This document shows, in pieces, positions 7,812 to 16,646 of a stretch of 64,000 nt of DNA. Under the pieces are notes generated by a model. It saw only the letters and a list, made by a program, of their open reading frames with translations. It had not been told where the DNA came from and made no database searches. Both the position numbers and the translations under genes were made by a program. The DNA comes from SIG440 sp045648175 (GTDB taxonomy: Bacteria > Bacillota > Clostridia > Monoglobales > Monoglobaceae). The first letter of the stretch is position 1. Every line of letters starts with the position of its first letter. The stretch is taken from positions 1 to 64,000 of the forward strand of contig JAZRNN010000057.1 in the NCBI GenBank assembly GCA_045648175.1, read 5' to 3'.

Positions 7812-8645
7812 TTAATACTCATCCGGAAGCTCGTCAAGCTCATCGCATCTGAACACCGGACCGTCTTTGCACACATACTTTGCACCAACATTACATCTTC
7901 CGCACTTGCCCACACCACACTTCATTCTAAGCTCAAGTGTTGTATAAATCTGAGTTTTATCAAAACCAAGTTCGCAGAGTCCGTCTAATGTAAACTTAAT
8001 CATAATCGGAGGACCGCAAAGAACAGCTGTTTTATTTGTGTCAAAGCCAAGCTCCTTTACATAATTAGGAACAAATCCAACATGTCCGTCCCAACCCTCC
8101 TGAGGATTATCAATTGTAAGGTGAACCTTTACGCCGGCATCCTGTGACCATTCATCAATAATTTCCTTATAATCAAGCAAATCATCCTTGCTTCTTGAAC
8201 CATAAACAATATCAATATCTCCATAACGATCACGATAATGTCTGCAGTAATTGATAACCGAACGAAGTGGTGCAAGACCAACACCGCCAGCAATAAACAG
8301 AAGGTTCTTGCCTGCAAACACATCATCAACAGGGAATGAATTTCCGTATGGTCCTCTGATTGTTATCTGCTGACCAACCTCTGCCTGATGGGGCCAGTCG
8401 GTTACGCATCCGCATTTTTTTATGGAAAATTCCATATACTCTTCATTTGTGGGTGAAGAGGTAATCGAAAACATTGCCTCACCAACTCCGGGAACTGAAA
8501 GCATTGCGCATTGTCCGGGACGATGTTCAAAGGCTTTTTTTCCGTCAGGAGTCACAACTCTGAACGTTTTAATATCAGGTGTATCAATACGGACATCGGT
8601 TATAACACCGATTTTGGGAATTAAAGTTTCTTCTTTGTTACTCAC
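7812..8645 (-). CDS. flxA: FAD/NAD(P)-binding electron-transfer subunit, FlxA-like
   Basis: Ferredoxin-NADP reductase fold of 277 residues, expected to take electrons from NADH. It shows an FAD-binding beta-barrel with RPGQCAML and FSITSSP, a nucleotide-binding GGVGLAPLRS near residue 117, and a C-terminal [2Fe-2S] site CGVGKCGRC with a fourth Cys in VCKDGP. Relatives are sulfhydrogenase gamma subunits, PyrK and FlxA of the Flx-Hdr complex. Its order with flxB, flxC, flxD and hdrABC matches the Desulfovibrio-type NADH dehydrogenase/heterodisulfide reductase set. Its start overlaps the end of flxB by four bases. Confidence 0.87.
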   Translation of the reverse strand: MSNKEETLIPKIGVITDVRIDTPDIKTFRVVTPDGKKAFEHRPGQCAMLSVPGVGEAMFSITSSPTNEEYMEFSIKKCGCVTDWPHQAEVGQQITIRGPYGNSFPVDDVFAGKNLLFIAGGVGLAPLRSVINYCRHYRDRYGDIDIVYGSRSKDDLLDYKEIIDEWSQDAGVKVHLTIDNPQEGWDGHVGFVPNYVKELGFDTNKTAVLCGPPIMIKFTLDGLCELGFDKTQIYTTLELRMKCGVGKCGRCNVGAKYVCKDGPVFRCDELDELPDEY

Positions 8646-9667
8646 TTATTATCCCCTCCTATCTTTTTCATTACTTTAACAATATTCATAGAAATAGGGC
8701 ACTTTGCAAGGCATCTTCCACAGCCTACACAGCTGAAAAGCCCTTCGTTGTTTTCAGGATAATAAACCAGCTTGTGCATAAACCTCTGACGGAAACGTTC
8801 TTTTTGAGTGAGTCTGTTGTTTCCGTGAGCCATTTTGGTGAAGTCTGAATACATACAAGAATCCCAACATCTGAATCTTATAACGCCATTGCCTGTGTTG
8901 AAGTCTTTAATATCATAGCACTGACAGGTAGGGCATACAAAGGTACATGTTCCGCAACCAAGACAGCTCTGTGACAACTCATCCCAAGCAGGATTGTTAA
9001 AGAATTCATCTGTTTTTCCGCCGCCAAACGCATGTGTTGTAAGGTCTTTAAGGGGAAGCTTGTTCATAATTTTAGAGATTTTTTCCTTCTGCTCATTAAC
9101 TGCAGTTTCATCACATTCCTCGGTGAGTGTGGAAATCTTTTCTAAAAGCGCATCACCCTTTTCGGTATTTGCTTTGAAAAAGATTTCGCTTTCGGTTTTC
9201 CAAGTTGAGATATCGCCTTCAGGTTCTTCAGGTGAAATGCCAAAAGCTTTGCAGAAACAAGTTTCTGCAGGTCTAGAACACGCAGTTGACACGATAATAC
9301 CTTTATCGCGTCTTGATGCATAATAGCTGTCAACCGGTTCTGTCAGGAAAACTCTGTCTAATATTTCAAAGCTCTTTACATCACAGGCACGAACACCAAA
9401 GATAACAAAATCTTCTGTTTCACATCTTGTGTCAATAACCTCAATGTTTTTACCCTCTGTTTTAAATTCCATCAGATTTTCCATTTGCGGGAAGAAGAAA
9501 TCCTTAGGACTTCTTACGGTATTTAGGGCATCACTCCACAAAACGCCGTCTTCCCACTGTTTATAAACTGCACTTCCGTCTTTATCGTAGGCAGGGAGAT
9601 AAAGTTTTGCGGATTTTGTGATTTCTTCAAAAACAGAATTTATTTTATCAAGAGAACATTTACGCAT
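8642..9667 (-). CDS. flxB: Iron-sulfur electron-transfer subunit, FlxB-like
   Basis: Cytosolic protein of 341 residues with two ferredoxin-like [4Fe-4S] motifs, CLGCGTCTFVCPTC near residue 240 and CVGCGRCLAKCP near residue 320. The N-terminal part resembles subunit A of anaerobic sulfite reductase and sulfhydrogenase beta subunits. The start is the ATG of MRKCSL, because AGGAGGGG lies five bases before it; an upstream in-frame start would overlap flxC by more. It carries electrons between the NADH flavin protein and the Hdr core. Assignment of B versus C to the two paralogous Fe-S genes is by order and could be swapped. Confidence 0.8.
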   Translation of the reverse strand: MRKCSLDKINSVFEEITKSAKLYLPAYDKDGSAVYKQWEDGVLWSDALNTVRSPKDFFFPQMENLMEFKTEGKNIEVIDTRCETEDFVIFGVRACDVKSFEILDRVFLTEPVDSYYASRRDKGIIVSTACSRPAETCFCKAFGISPEEPEGDISTWKTESEIFFKANTEKGDALLEKISTLTEECDETAVNEQKEKISKIMNKLPLKDLTTHAFGGGKTDEFFNNPAWDELSQSCLGCGTCTFVCPTCQCYDIKDFNTGNGVIRFRCWDSCMYSDFTKMAHGNNRLTQKERFRQRFMHKLVYYPENNEGLFSCVGCGRCLAKCPISMNIVKVMKKIGGDNK

Positions 9668-10658
9668 CAATACCCCTCCTGTCAAACACTTCACCCGGTT
9701 CTAAATCATCGGTAGTGTAATCTACAAGGGGAGCCCTTGAGCCAACCTCAGCCCCCGCTTGATATTCACCGTAAAATTCATTGATATCCTTTATAAACTT
9801 ACGGTTCAATAGATGAAGAGGAATATTCTGAGGACAAACTCTTGAACATTCTCCGCAGTCTGTACATCTGCCTGCCACGTGGTATGCTCTTATAATGTGG
9901 AACATCTTTTCTTCAAAGCTGTTAGCAGGAGCTTTATTTTCAACACCTGACGCGGGATTGTCAAACACGCACTTTTCACAAGTACATGCAGGGCATGCAT
10001 CACGGCAAGCGTTGCAACGAATACAACGTGAAAGCTCATTTTGCCAGAAAGCAAATCTTTCATCCGGAGTCATATCCTCGAGTTTAGCAACCTCATCAAA
10101 TCTCTGAGATTCAATTACTTCGCCCTCATCGCCCAGCAGCTCGTCATAAGCCACGTGTTTTTTGCTTTTGCAATTTACACAACGTTCTAAAAGAACATCT
10201 TTTGCAGAAACTGTAATGGGCTTATCTTCATAAATAGTTGTAATAAGAAGATTTTCGCCATCTTCGTTAATTTCGCTTATACCCTCGCCTGTTGTGGCTT
10301 TCAGCTTTGCAATATCAACCATACCCTCGCAAGGAACACCAACCGCATATACCTTTTCACGTTCAAAACGGTGTTCAGTTAAAAGCTGATTAAAGCTATA
10401 AGTATCGCAAGGCTTTAAGAAAACAAGGATTTTGCCTTCAAATCTGTCTGTTTTTGCAACAATATATTTTGAGAAATTTACTCCGCAAAAATCATTCCAT
10501 ACAAAATTCTCTTTTAAATCTTCTTCTGTGTTGAACATTTTTGGAGTTACATCATAACCGAATTCACCCTTGCTCCATCCAAGAACTGCTGTAACAGTAC
10601 CGTCTGCAAGCAGAGAAACCGCTTTGTCTATCAACTGATTTTGTGTTATTTTTTGCAT
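9660..10658 (-). CDS. flxC: Iron-sulfur electron-transfer subunit, FlxC-like
   Basis: Protein of 332 residues with CIRCNACRDACPAC near residue 212 and CTDCGECSRVCP near residue 265, giving two [4Fe-4S] clusters, plus an extra CVNC earlier that could bind metal. The N-terminal half is related to the F420-hydrogenase beta/FlxC group. It overlaps MvhD/FlxD by 13 bases and flxB by 8, so the products are made together, as expected of complex subunits. It has no transmembrane segment, so the complex is cytosolic. Confidence 0.8.
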   Translation of the reverse strand: MQKITQNQLIDKAVSLLADGTVTAVLGWSKGEFGYDVTPKMFNTEEDLKENFVWNDFCGVNFSKYIVAKTDRFEGKILVFLKPCDTYSFNQLLTEHRFEREKVYAVGVPCEGMVDIAKLKATTGEGISEINEDGENLLITTIYEDKPITVSAKDVLLERCVNCKSKKHVAYDELLGDEGEVIESQRFDEVAKLEDMTPDERFAFWQNELSRCIRCNACRDACPACTCEKCVFDNPASGVENKAPANSFEEKMFHIIRAYHVAGRCTDCGECSRVCPQNIPLHLLNRKFIKDINEFYGEYQAGAEVGSRAPLVDYTTDDLEPGEVFDRRGIDA

Positions 10659-11080
10659 CGCAGATCCTCCAATCTCTTGTTTTCACCAAGTGCTGTTACT
10701 TTTTCAACAAAGTCATTCATAGTAGCGGCAAATTTTGCACCTTCTGCCGCTGAAACCCATTCTACACGGGTACGTTCTTTTTCAATACCCAAAAAATCAA
10801 GCATTGAAAAGAGTGCTGCCATTCTACGACGTGTGTAGTAGTTTCCTGATGTATAGTGGCAGTCACCGGGATGACAACCGCATATAATAACTCCGTCTGC
10901 ACCTCTCTGGAATGCACGAAGCACAAACATCGGATTAACACGACAAGAACAGGGAACTCTTATAATCTTTACATCCGCCGGATAGTTAAGACGGTTATTA
11001 CCTGCAAGGTCTGCACCGGCATAAGAACACCAGTTGCAGCAAAAAGCAACAATTAAAGGTTTATGTTCATTTACTTGCAT
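10646..11080 (-). CDS. mvhD: MvhD/FlxD-type [2Fe-2S] subunit
   Basis: Small protein of 144 residues that couples an electron-input module to HdrA in methanogens (MvhD) and sulfate reducers (FlxD). The MvhD cysteines are present: FCCNWCSYAG near residue 13, PCSCRV near residue 43, and GCHPGDCHY near residue 67. It overlaps hdrA by ten bases and flxC by thirteen. Its presence between Flx and Hdr genes is the best sign that NADH electrons enter HdrA here. Confidence 0.92.
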   Translation of the reverse strand: MQVNEHKPLIVAFCCNWCSYAGADLAGNNRLNYPADVKIIRVPCSCRVNPMFVLRAFQRGADGVIICGCHPGDCHYTSGNYYTRRRMAALFSMLDFLGIEKERTRVEWVSAAEGAKFAATMNDFVEKVTALGENKRLEDLRCKK

Positions 11081-13065
11081 ATTGCGTCCACCTCCGCCAT
11101 AATCTGATTACTTGCAAATCCGTTAAGGTCCATAGCGCCTGACGGACAAGCAACTGTACATGCACCGCAGCCCTGACATACTGCCGGATTAACAACTGCA
11201 ATTCGTCTTATTTTGGTTGTTCTGTCGGGCATACGGAATTCTTTATCTTCATAAGTAATAGCACCGTAAGGACAAACTCTTTCACACGAAGAACATCCGT
11301 TACACATAAGCTCGTTAGAGTGAGCCACGCAAGGATTGCCCGTTAATTTATCCTTTGCTAAAAGACCGATAACCTTTGATGCCGCAGCACCTGCCTGAGA
11401 AACTGTTTCAGGAATATCCTTCGGTCCCTGACAAGCTCCTGACAGGAACACACCTGCCGTGGGACTTTCAACCGGACGGAGCTTTGGATGAGCTTCTGTA
11501 AAGAAGTCATTGGTATCCATACTTGCAGTAAGCATAGTCGCAAGAGGTCTTGCGGACTTATCAGGCTCAATAGCAGCTGCCAAAACTACAAGGTCAGCAT
11601 CAATGTGAAGCTGTTTGTTTGAAATAAGGTCTGATGCCTGAACTTTAAGTTTATCTCCTTCTGGAGTAACCTTACCAACCATACCTTTAACATATTTTAC
11701 GCCGTATTCCTCAACTGCTCTGCGATAAAATTCATCAAAGTTTTTACCGGGAGTTCTTACATCTATATAGAATACGTAAACCTCGGTATCGGGGTATTTA
11801 TCTCTTACAAGCATAGCGTGTTTTGCTGTGTACATACAACAAATTTTTGAACAATATTCTTTGCCTTTTTCCGCACAAGCATCACATCTTGAACCAACAC
11901 ACTGAACAAATACAATGGTCTTGGGTGACTTGCCGTCAGAAGGTCTCTCTAAATGACCTGCAGTAGGTCCTGCCGCATTTGTAAGACGCTCAAATTCCAA
12001 CGATGTAATAACGTCCTTAGACTGGTTGTAGGCAAACTCATCAAATTTCTCCATACTGATTGGATTAAATCCTGTTGCAACAACAATCGCACCGTATTTT
12101 TCATTGATATATTCATCTTTTTGTGTATAGTCAATAGCTCCAGCCGCACAAACCTTGGCACAAAGACCGCATTTGCCGTTTTTAAGCATATTACAGCTAT
12201 TGGGGTCAATTGTTGCAACCTTAGGAACTGCCTGAGCAAACGGAATATATATTGCACTTCTGTTATCCATCCCGAGGTTAAATTCGTTAGGAACTTTCTT
12301 CATCGGGCATTTTTCAACACAAGCGCCGCATCCTGTACATATATCTTCTTTTACATATCTTGCATTTTTCTTAATTGTAACATCAAAGTTGCCTACAAAA
12401 CCCTTAATTTCTGACACTTCACTGTATGAGAAAATACGAATATTTTCGTTCTGTGCAACATCCACCATCTTGGGTGTTAAAATACAAGCCGCACAATCAA
12501 GTGTCGGGAATGTTTTGTCAAGCTGAGCCATCTTTCCGCCGATAGTGGGGTTTTTTTCAACAATATCAACAGGGAAACCGGCATCCGCAATATCAAGTGC
12601 TGTCTGGATACCAGCAATACCGCCGCCAATAACAAGGGCTCTTTTAGTAACCGGTGATTCTCCCGGGGTAAGCGGTGTATTTAAGTTAACCTTTGCAACA
12701 GCCGCTTTACCAAGAATAATCGCTTTTTCTGTTCCTGTAGGAATATCCTTATGAACCCAGGAACACTGTTCTCTAATATTGGCAATTTCAACCATATAAG
12801 GATTAAGGCCTGCGGCAGCCGCAGTTTTTCTGAAGGTTGCCTCATGCATACGAGGTGAGCAAGAGCAAACAACAATTCCGGTGAGATTATGCTCTTTTAC
12901 CGCCTCCTTAATCATATCCTGTCCTGCCTGAGAACACATATATTGATAATTGGTGGAAAATACGACACCAGGTTCGTTTTTCAAAGCTTCGGATACTGCC
13001 TGCACATCAACCGTACCTGCAATATTACTGGCACACCAACATACAAAAACTCCATCTCTTTGCAT
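11071..13065 (-). CDS. hdrA: Heterodisulfide reductase subunit A-like flavoprotein (bifurcating FAD)
   Basis: FAD protein of 664 residues, the usual HdrA length, that in characterised complexes splits electron pairs between ferredoxin and a high-potential acceptor. It has an N-terminal region with CWCASNIAG and MCSQAGQ, the dinucleotide motif VIGGGIAGIQ near residue 145, and TFPTLDCAACI. It also carries four ferredoxin-like motifs: CTGCGACVEKC, CGLCAKVC, CNGCSSCERVC and CQGCGACTVAC. HdrC and HdrB follow upstream in the operon and MvhD downstream. Bifurcation from NADH to ferredoxin plus a fumarate-linked acceptor is inferred from this context, not shown. Confidence 0.93.
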   Translation of the reverse strand: MQRDGVFVCWCASNIAGTVDVQAVSEALKNEPGVVFSTNYQYMCSQAGQDMIKEAVKEHNLTGIVVCSCSPRMHEATFRKTAAAAGLNPYMVEIANIREQCSWVHKDIPTGTEKAIILGKAAVAKVNLNTPLTPGESPVTKRALVIGGGIAGIQTALDIADAGFPVDIVEKNPTIGGKMAQLDKTFPTLDCAACILTPKMVDVAQNENIRIFSYSEVSEIKGFVGNFDVTIKKNARYVKEDICTGCGACVEKCPMKKVPNEFNLGMDNRSAIYIPFAQAVPKVATIDPNSCNMLKNGKCGLCAKVCAAGAIDYTQKDEYINEKYGAIVVATGFNPISMEKFDEFAYNQSKDVITSLEFERLTNAAGPTAGHLERPSDGKSPKTIVFVQCVGSRCDACAEKGKEYCSKICCMYTAKHAMLVRDKYPDTEVYVFYIDVRTPGKNFDEFYRRAVEEYGVKYVKGMVGKVTPEGDKLKVQASDLISNKQLHIDADLVVLAAAIEPDKSARPLATMLTASMDTNDFFTEAHPKLRPVESPTAGVFLSGACQGPKDIPETVSQAGAAASKVIGLLAKDKLTGNPCVAHSNELMCNGCSSCERVCPYGAITYEDKEFRMPDRTTKIRRIAVVNPAVCQGCGACTVACPSGAMDLNGFASNQIMAEVDAICK

Positions 13066-13079
13066 TAGTCTTTTCCTCC

Positions 13080-13466
13080 TTACTTACTGTATTTTCTGAA
13101 TGCACTGACTAAAAGCTGCTGGGGAACATCTTCATCAAGAAGTGCCGGAACATCATTTGCAGTCATTCTGTTTTCACCTTGTTTCTTGATTGCTTCAATA
13201 CGAACAGCCTCAACTAATTTAGCAGGCTCTACGCCTCTTGGACATCTGTCGATGCAAGCAAAACAAGATAGGCATTTGTATAATGATTCTGATTTCAAAA
13301 GCGGTTCTATATCCCCGGACTCAACCATACTTACAAACTGATGAGGATGGTATTCCATCTCATCATATGCAGGGCAAGTTGCAGAGCATTTTCCGCATTT
13401 CATACATTTTTTAGGATTTACTCCGCTTTGACGGATTAATTCCTCGCGAAGATACTTATTTTCCAT
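13080..13466 (-). CDS. hdrC: Heterodisulfide reductase subunit C-like
   Basis: Electron wire of 128 residues between HdrA and HdrB. Two [4Fe-4S] motifs are visible, CMKCGKCSATCP near residue 20 and CLSCFACIDRCP near residue 67. The length is short, as for cytosolic HdrC. Its start overlaps the hdrB stop by eleven bases. It also resembles SdhF of type-E succinate:quinone reductases, an alternative given the neighbouring fumarate reductase. Confidence 0.9.
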   Translation of the reverse strand: MENKYLREELIRQSGVNPKKCMKCGKCSATCPAYDEMEYHPHQFVSMVESGDIEPLLKSESLYKCLSCFACIDRCPRGVEPAKLVEAVRIEAIKKQGENRMTANDVPALLDEDVPQQLLVSAFRKYSK

Positions 13467-14250
13467 TTGTATCCTCCTTTACTCCAAGTGCTTCAGCTAA
13501 AAGCTCTGTAAAATAAACTACCGGAATACCAGCACCATTTTTAACAAGATTGTATTTACAAAGAGGACAAGCTGTGATAATCATTTCAGCCCCTTGAGCT
13601 TTCGCATTCTGAACAACTGAATTACTATTCTTTTTAGCAAGCTCAGGACTTTCAACGCTTACATATCCTCCGCAACATTCATTACGCTTTGCATAGATAA
13701 CGGGTTCTGCACCCAAAGCCTTAATAAAATCCTCCATAATGCTTGGATTTTCAGGGTCATCCATCTTCATAACACTGTTCGGTCTTAAAAGCAGACATCC
13801 GTAATATGCCGCAATTTTTTTGCCTGTAAGGGAGTTTGCAACCTTTTCCTTTAAAGCATCAAATCCCACTAAATCACGAAGCATTTCAAGGTAATGATAA
13901 ACTTCAGTTTCACCTGTGTATTCACCATCCCCTGCCATATAAAGATTTACCTTGTCTGCAAATTCCTTGTCATTTTGCATAGCGTGATTTGTTTGTTTAA
14001 TAACATTGTGGCAAGCTGAGCATACTGTAACTAAAGGCTGTTCTTTAACAGAAGCCTCTTTAAGTGCGCGAACAGATGAAAGCTTTGTTGCTACTTCGTT
14101 TTTTGACGTAGTAAATACTCCTCCACAGCATTGCCAGTTTTCAATTTCTTCAAGCGTAACCCCTAAAGCTTCAGCAGATTTATATGCATACAAATCAAGA
14201 TCTTTAGCTTTGTTTTTCAGGGTGCAGCCCGGAAAATAACTAACCTTCAT
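13456..14250 (-). CDS. hdrB: Heterodisulfide reductase subunit B-like CCG protein
   Basis: Catalytic-type subunit of 264 residues with two CCG domains that hold noncubane [4Fe-4S] clusters in methanogen HdrB. The cysteine sets are PGC, WQCCGG and CSAC in the first half, and YYGC, NECCGG and CPLC in the second. In this operon it may pass electrons to the fumarate reductase Fe-S subunit, acting as the CCG domain that is fused to TfrB in methanogen thiol:fumarate reductase. A true disulfide substrate, or SdhE-like quinone reduction, is possible. It starts 14 bp after fumC. Confidence 0.9.
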   Translation of the reverse strand: MKVSYFPGCTLKNKAKDLDLYAYKSAEALGVTLEEIENWQCCGGVFTTSKNEVATKLSSVRALKEASVKEQPLVTVCSACHNVIKQTNHAMQNDKEFADKVNLYMAGDGEYTGETEVYHYLEMLRDLVGFDALKEKVANSLTGKKIAAYYGCLLLRPNSVMKMDDPENPSIMEDFIKALGAEPVIYAKRNECCGGYVSVESPELAKKNSNSVVQNAKAQGAEMIITACPLCKYNLVKNGAGIPVVYFTELLAEALGVKEDTNGK

Positions 14251-14264
14251 TTTATACCTCCAGA

Positions 14265-15641
14265 TTATACCATTTCTTCCGGATGGAAGACTTCGTCAAA
14301 CTTTTCAGCAGTTAAAAAGCCAAGTTCAACGCAAGCCTCCTTTAGTGATATATTGTCTTTAAATGCTTTTTTAGCAGTTTTAGCCGCATTTTCATAACCG
14401 ATATATGGGTTAAGAGCCGTAACGAGCATTAATGAATTATGGAGATTGTGGTGCATCTTTTCTTTGTTTGCCTTAATACCAACTGCACAGTTCTTATTGA
14501 ACGAACGTATTGCTTCAGCCATAAGTCTTGCAGACTGCAGGAAATTATATGCGCACACAGGCATAAATACATTAAGTTCAAAGTTACCCTGTGAGGCCGC
14601 CATACCAACAGCCACATCATTACCCATTACCTGAACTGCAACCATTGTTACCGCTTCACATTGTGTGGGATTAACTTTTCCCGGCATAATTGATGAACCG
14701 GGTTCATTTTCAGGAATAAAGATTTCGCCAAGACCGTCTCTGGGACCTGATGCAAGCCAACGAACATCGTTTGCAATCTTCATCATATCTGCTGCAAGCG
14801 CCTTAATTGCACCATGTGCAAATACAAATTCATCCTTTGATGTCAGTGCATGGAACTTGTTTGATGCGGTTATAAAGGGTTTTCCTGTGATTTTACCTAC
14901 TTCAGTAGCAACAACCTCGCCGAATGATTTAGGTGCATTAAGACCTGTTCCAACAGCGGTACCGCCAAGAGCAAGCTCGTAAAGAGGTTCGATAGAACGC
15001 TTTATAAGTTCAATATCTTTTTCAAGACTTGAACGCCATCCGCTTATTTCCTGGCTGAATGTGATTGGGGTTGCATCCTGAAGATGGGTTCTGCCACTCT
15101 TTACAATTCCTTCGTTTTCTGCCTCAAGTCTTTTGAATGTATCTGCTAATTCTTGCACTGCAGGAATCAACTTATCTTCCAAAACAAGCACAGCAGCAAT
15201 GTGCATAGCTGTGGGGAATGTATCGTTTGAAGATTGGCTCATATTAACATCATCATTAGGATGAAGTGCTTTTGTTCCCAAAATCTGGTTTCCTCTGTTG
15301 GCAATAACCTCGTTAGAGTTCATATTTGACTGTGTACCCGAGCCTGTCTGCCATACAACCAGAGGAAAGTTGTCGTTGAGCTTTCCGCACATAACTTCAT
15401 CACAAGCAGCTTTGATAGCTTCAAGCTTTTCGTTTGTCATTTTTTCAGGACGTAAAGCATTATTTGTTATAGCTGCTGCTTTTTTCAGCACACCAAATGC
15501 GTGTATAATTTCTGCAGGCATTGTTTCAATACCTACACCAATTTCAAAATTTTCATGACTTCTTTGTGTCTGGGCAGCCCAAAGCTTGTCAGCCGGAACT
15601 TTAACTTCGCCCATTGAATCGTGTTCAATACGATATTCCAT
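14265..15641 (-). CDS. fumC: Fumarase, class II
   Basis: Interconverts malate and fumarate without an Fe-S cluster. The 458 residues show the superfamily signature GSSIMPGKVNP near residue 315, TGSGTQSNMN near residue 100, and SSNDTFPTAMH near residue 136 with the substrate-site His. These distinguish it from aspartase only moderately. Aspartase remains possible, but the neighbours malate dehydrogenase and fumarate reductase fit fumarase. Most anaerobic Clostridia use the two-subunit class I enzyme, so a class II enzyme in this operon is notable. It lies 14 bp before hdrB and 24 bp after mdh. Confidence 0.88.
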   Translation of the reverse strand: MEYRIEHDSMGEVKVPADKLWAAQTQRSHENFEIGVGIETMPAEIIHAFGVLKKAAAITNNALRPEKMTNEKLEAIKAACDEVMCGKLNDNFPLVVWQTGSGTQSNMNSNEVIANRGNQILGTKALHPNDDVNMSQSSNDTFPTAMHIAAVLVLEDKLIPAVQELADTFKRLEAENEGIVKSGRTHLQDATPITFSQEISGWRSSLEKDIELIKRSIEPLYELALGGTAVGTGLNAPKSFGEVVATEVGKITGKPFITASNKFHALTSKDEFVFAHGAIKALAADMMKIANDVRWLASGPRDGLGEIFIPENEPGSSIMPGKVNPTQCEAVTMVAVQVMGNDVAVGMAASQGNFELNVFMPVCAYNFLQSARLMAEAIRSFNKNCAVGIKANKEKMHHNLHNSLMLVTALNPYIGYENAAKTAKKAFKDNISLKEACVELGFLTAEKFDEVFHPEEMV

Positions 15642-15665
15642 TTTTCTATCCCTTTCTCGTTTTAT

Positions 15666-16607
15666 TTAAATATTAAGTCCTTTTATTAAATTTTTAAGAA
15701 CATTTGCACTGTTATGAAGAGCTGCAATTTCTTCATCATTAAGCGGAAGCATAATTTTGCTGTGTGCACCTTTGTTGCCTACAACATTCAAAAGGCTTAA
15801 GCACACATCATCAATGCCGTATTCGCCATTTAAGAGTGTTGAAACTGTAAGAGTTGTATCAATTCCACTTAAAAGGCACTTACAAACATGGCATACAGAC
15901 ATTGAAACTGCATAGAATGTTGCACCCTTTCGCTGGATAACTCGTGCACCTGATTTACGCATATAATCTTCAACTTCATCTTTTTTAAATTCAGGATAAT
16001 CAATACCTGTCAAAACTGCATTTCTGTAGCTTTCAATCGGTACATTTGAAATATTTGCAATTGACCATGGAACAAAGGAACTGTCACCGTGTTCTCCAAG
16101 AACATATGCATGTACATTCTTCTGGTTTACTGAATAGTATTCTGAAACTCTTGCACGCAGTCTTGCAGTATCCAAAATTGTACCTGAACCGATAACCCTC
16201 TCCTGAGGAAGTCCTGTGTGCTTTAAAAACACATATGTTAAAATATCAACAGGATTACTTACGATAACATATGTAGCTTCAGGTGCAACATGAACAATTT
16301 TATCAGCAATACTCTTTGTAATGTCAACATTTGTCTGTGCTAAATCCAATCTTGACATACCCGGTTTTCTTGCCATTCCTGATGTGATCACAACAATATC
16401 AGAATCCTTTGCATCAGCATATGATCCTGCATAAACAGTTGCAGGATTACAGAAAGGAACACCCTGTCTTATATCAAGTGCTTCTCCAAGAGACTTTTCT
16501 TCATTGACATCAATCATAACAATTTCAGACGCAAGACCCATAACCGTAAGTGTATATGCGATTGTTGAACCTACATTACCTGAACCGATTACTGTAATTT
16601 TATTCAT
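15666..16607 (-). CDS. mdh: LDH-like malate dehydrogenase
   Basis: NAD-dependent 2-hydroxyacid dehydrogenase of 313 residues. It has the cofactor motif GSGNVGST near residue 7, Asp of MIDVNEE, VSNPVDILTY, and the catalytic GEHGDSS. The overall sequence is lactate-dehydrogenase-like. In the substrate loop, however, the residue that is Gln102 in lactate dehydrogenases (NQKPGE) is Arg (ARKPGM), followed by Met-Ser-Arg as in malate dehydrogenases. That Arg binds the second carboxylate, so oxaloacetate/malate is the predicted pair. The position before fumC supports this. Automated annotation as lactate dehydrogenase would be an easy error. Confidence 0.8.
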   Translation of the reverse strand: MNKITVIGSGNVGSTIAYTLTVMGLASEIVMIDVNEEKSLGEALDIRQGVPFCNPATVYAGSYADAKDSDIVVITSGMARKPGMSRLDLAQTNVDITKSIADKIVHVAPEATYVIVSNPVDILTYVFLKHTGLPQERVIGSGTILDTARLRARVSEYYSVNQKNVHAYVLGEHGDSSFVPWSIANISNVPIESYRNAVLTGIDYPEFKKDEVEDYMRKSGARVIQRKGATFYAVSMSVCHVCKCLLSGIDTTLTVSTLLNGEYGIDDVCLSLLNVVGNKGAHSKIMLPLNDEEIAALHNSANVLKNLIKGLNI

Positions 16608-16646
16608 AATAAATACTCACCTTTCGTTTTTTAACTTTATTTGTTT

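Noticed and set aside
13456..14250. HdrB as SdhE of a type-E succinate:quinone reductase
   Set aside because: Not excluded, but hdrA, mvhD and flx genes in the same operon fit a cytosolic Hdr complex better.
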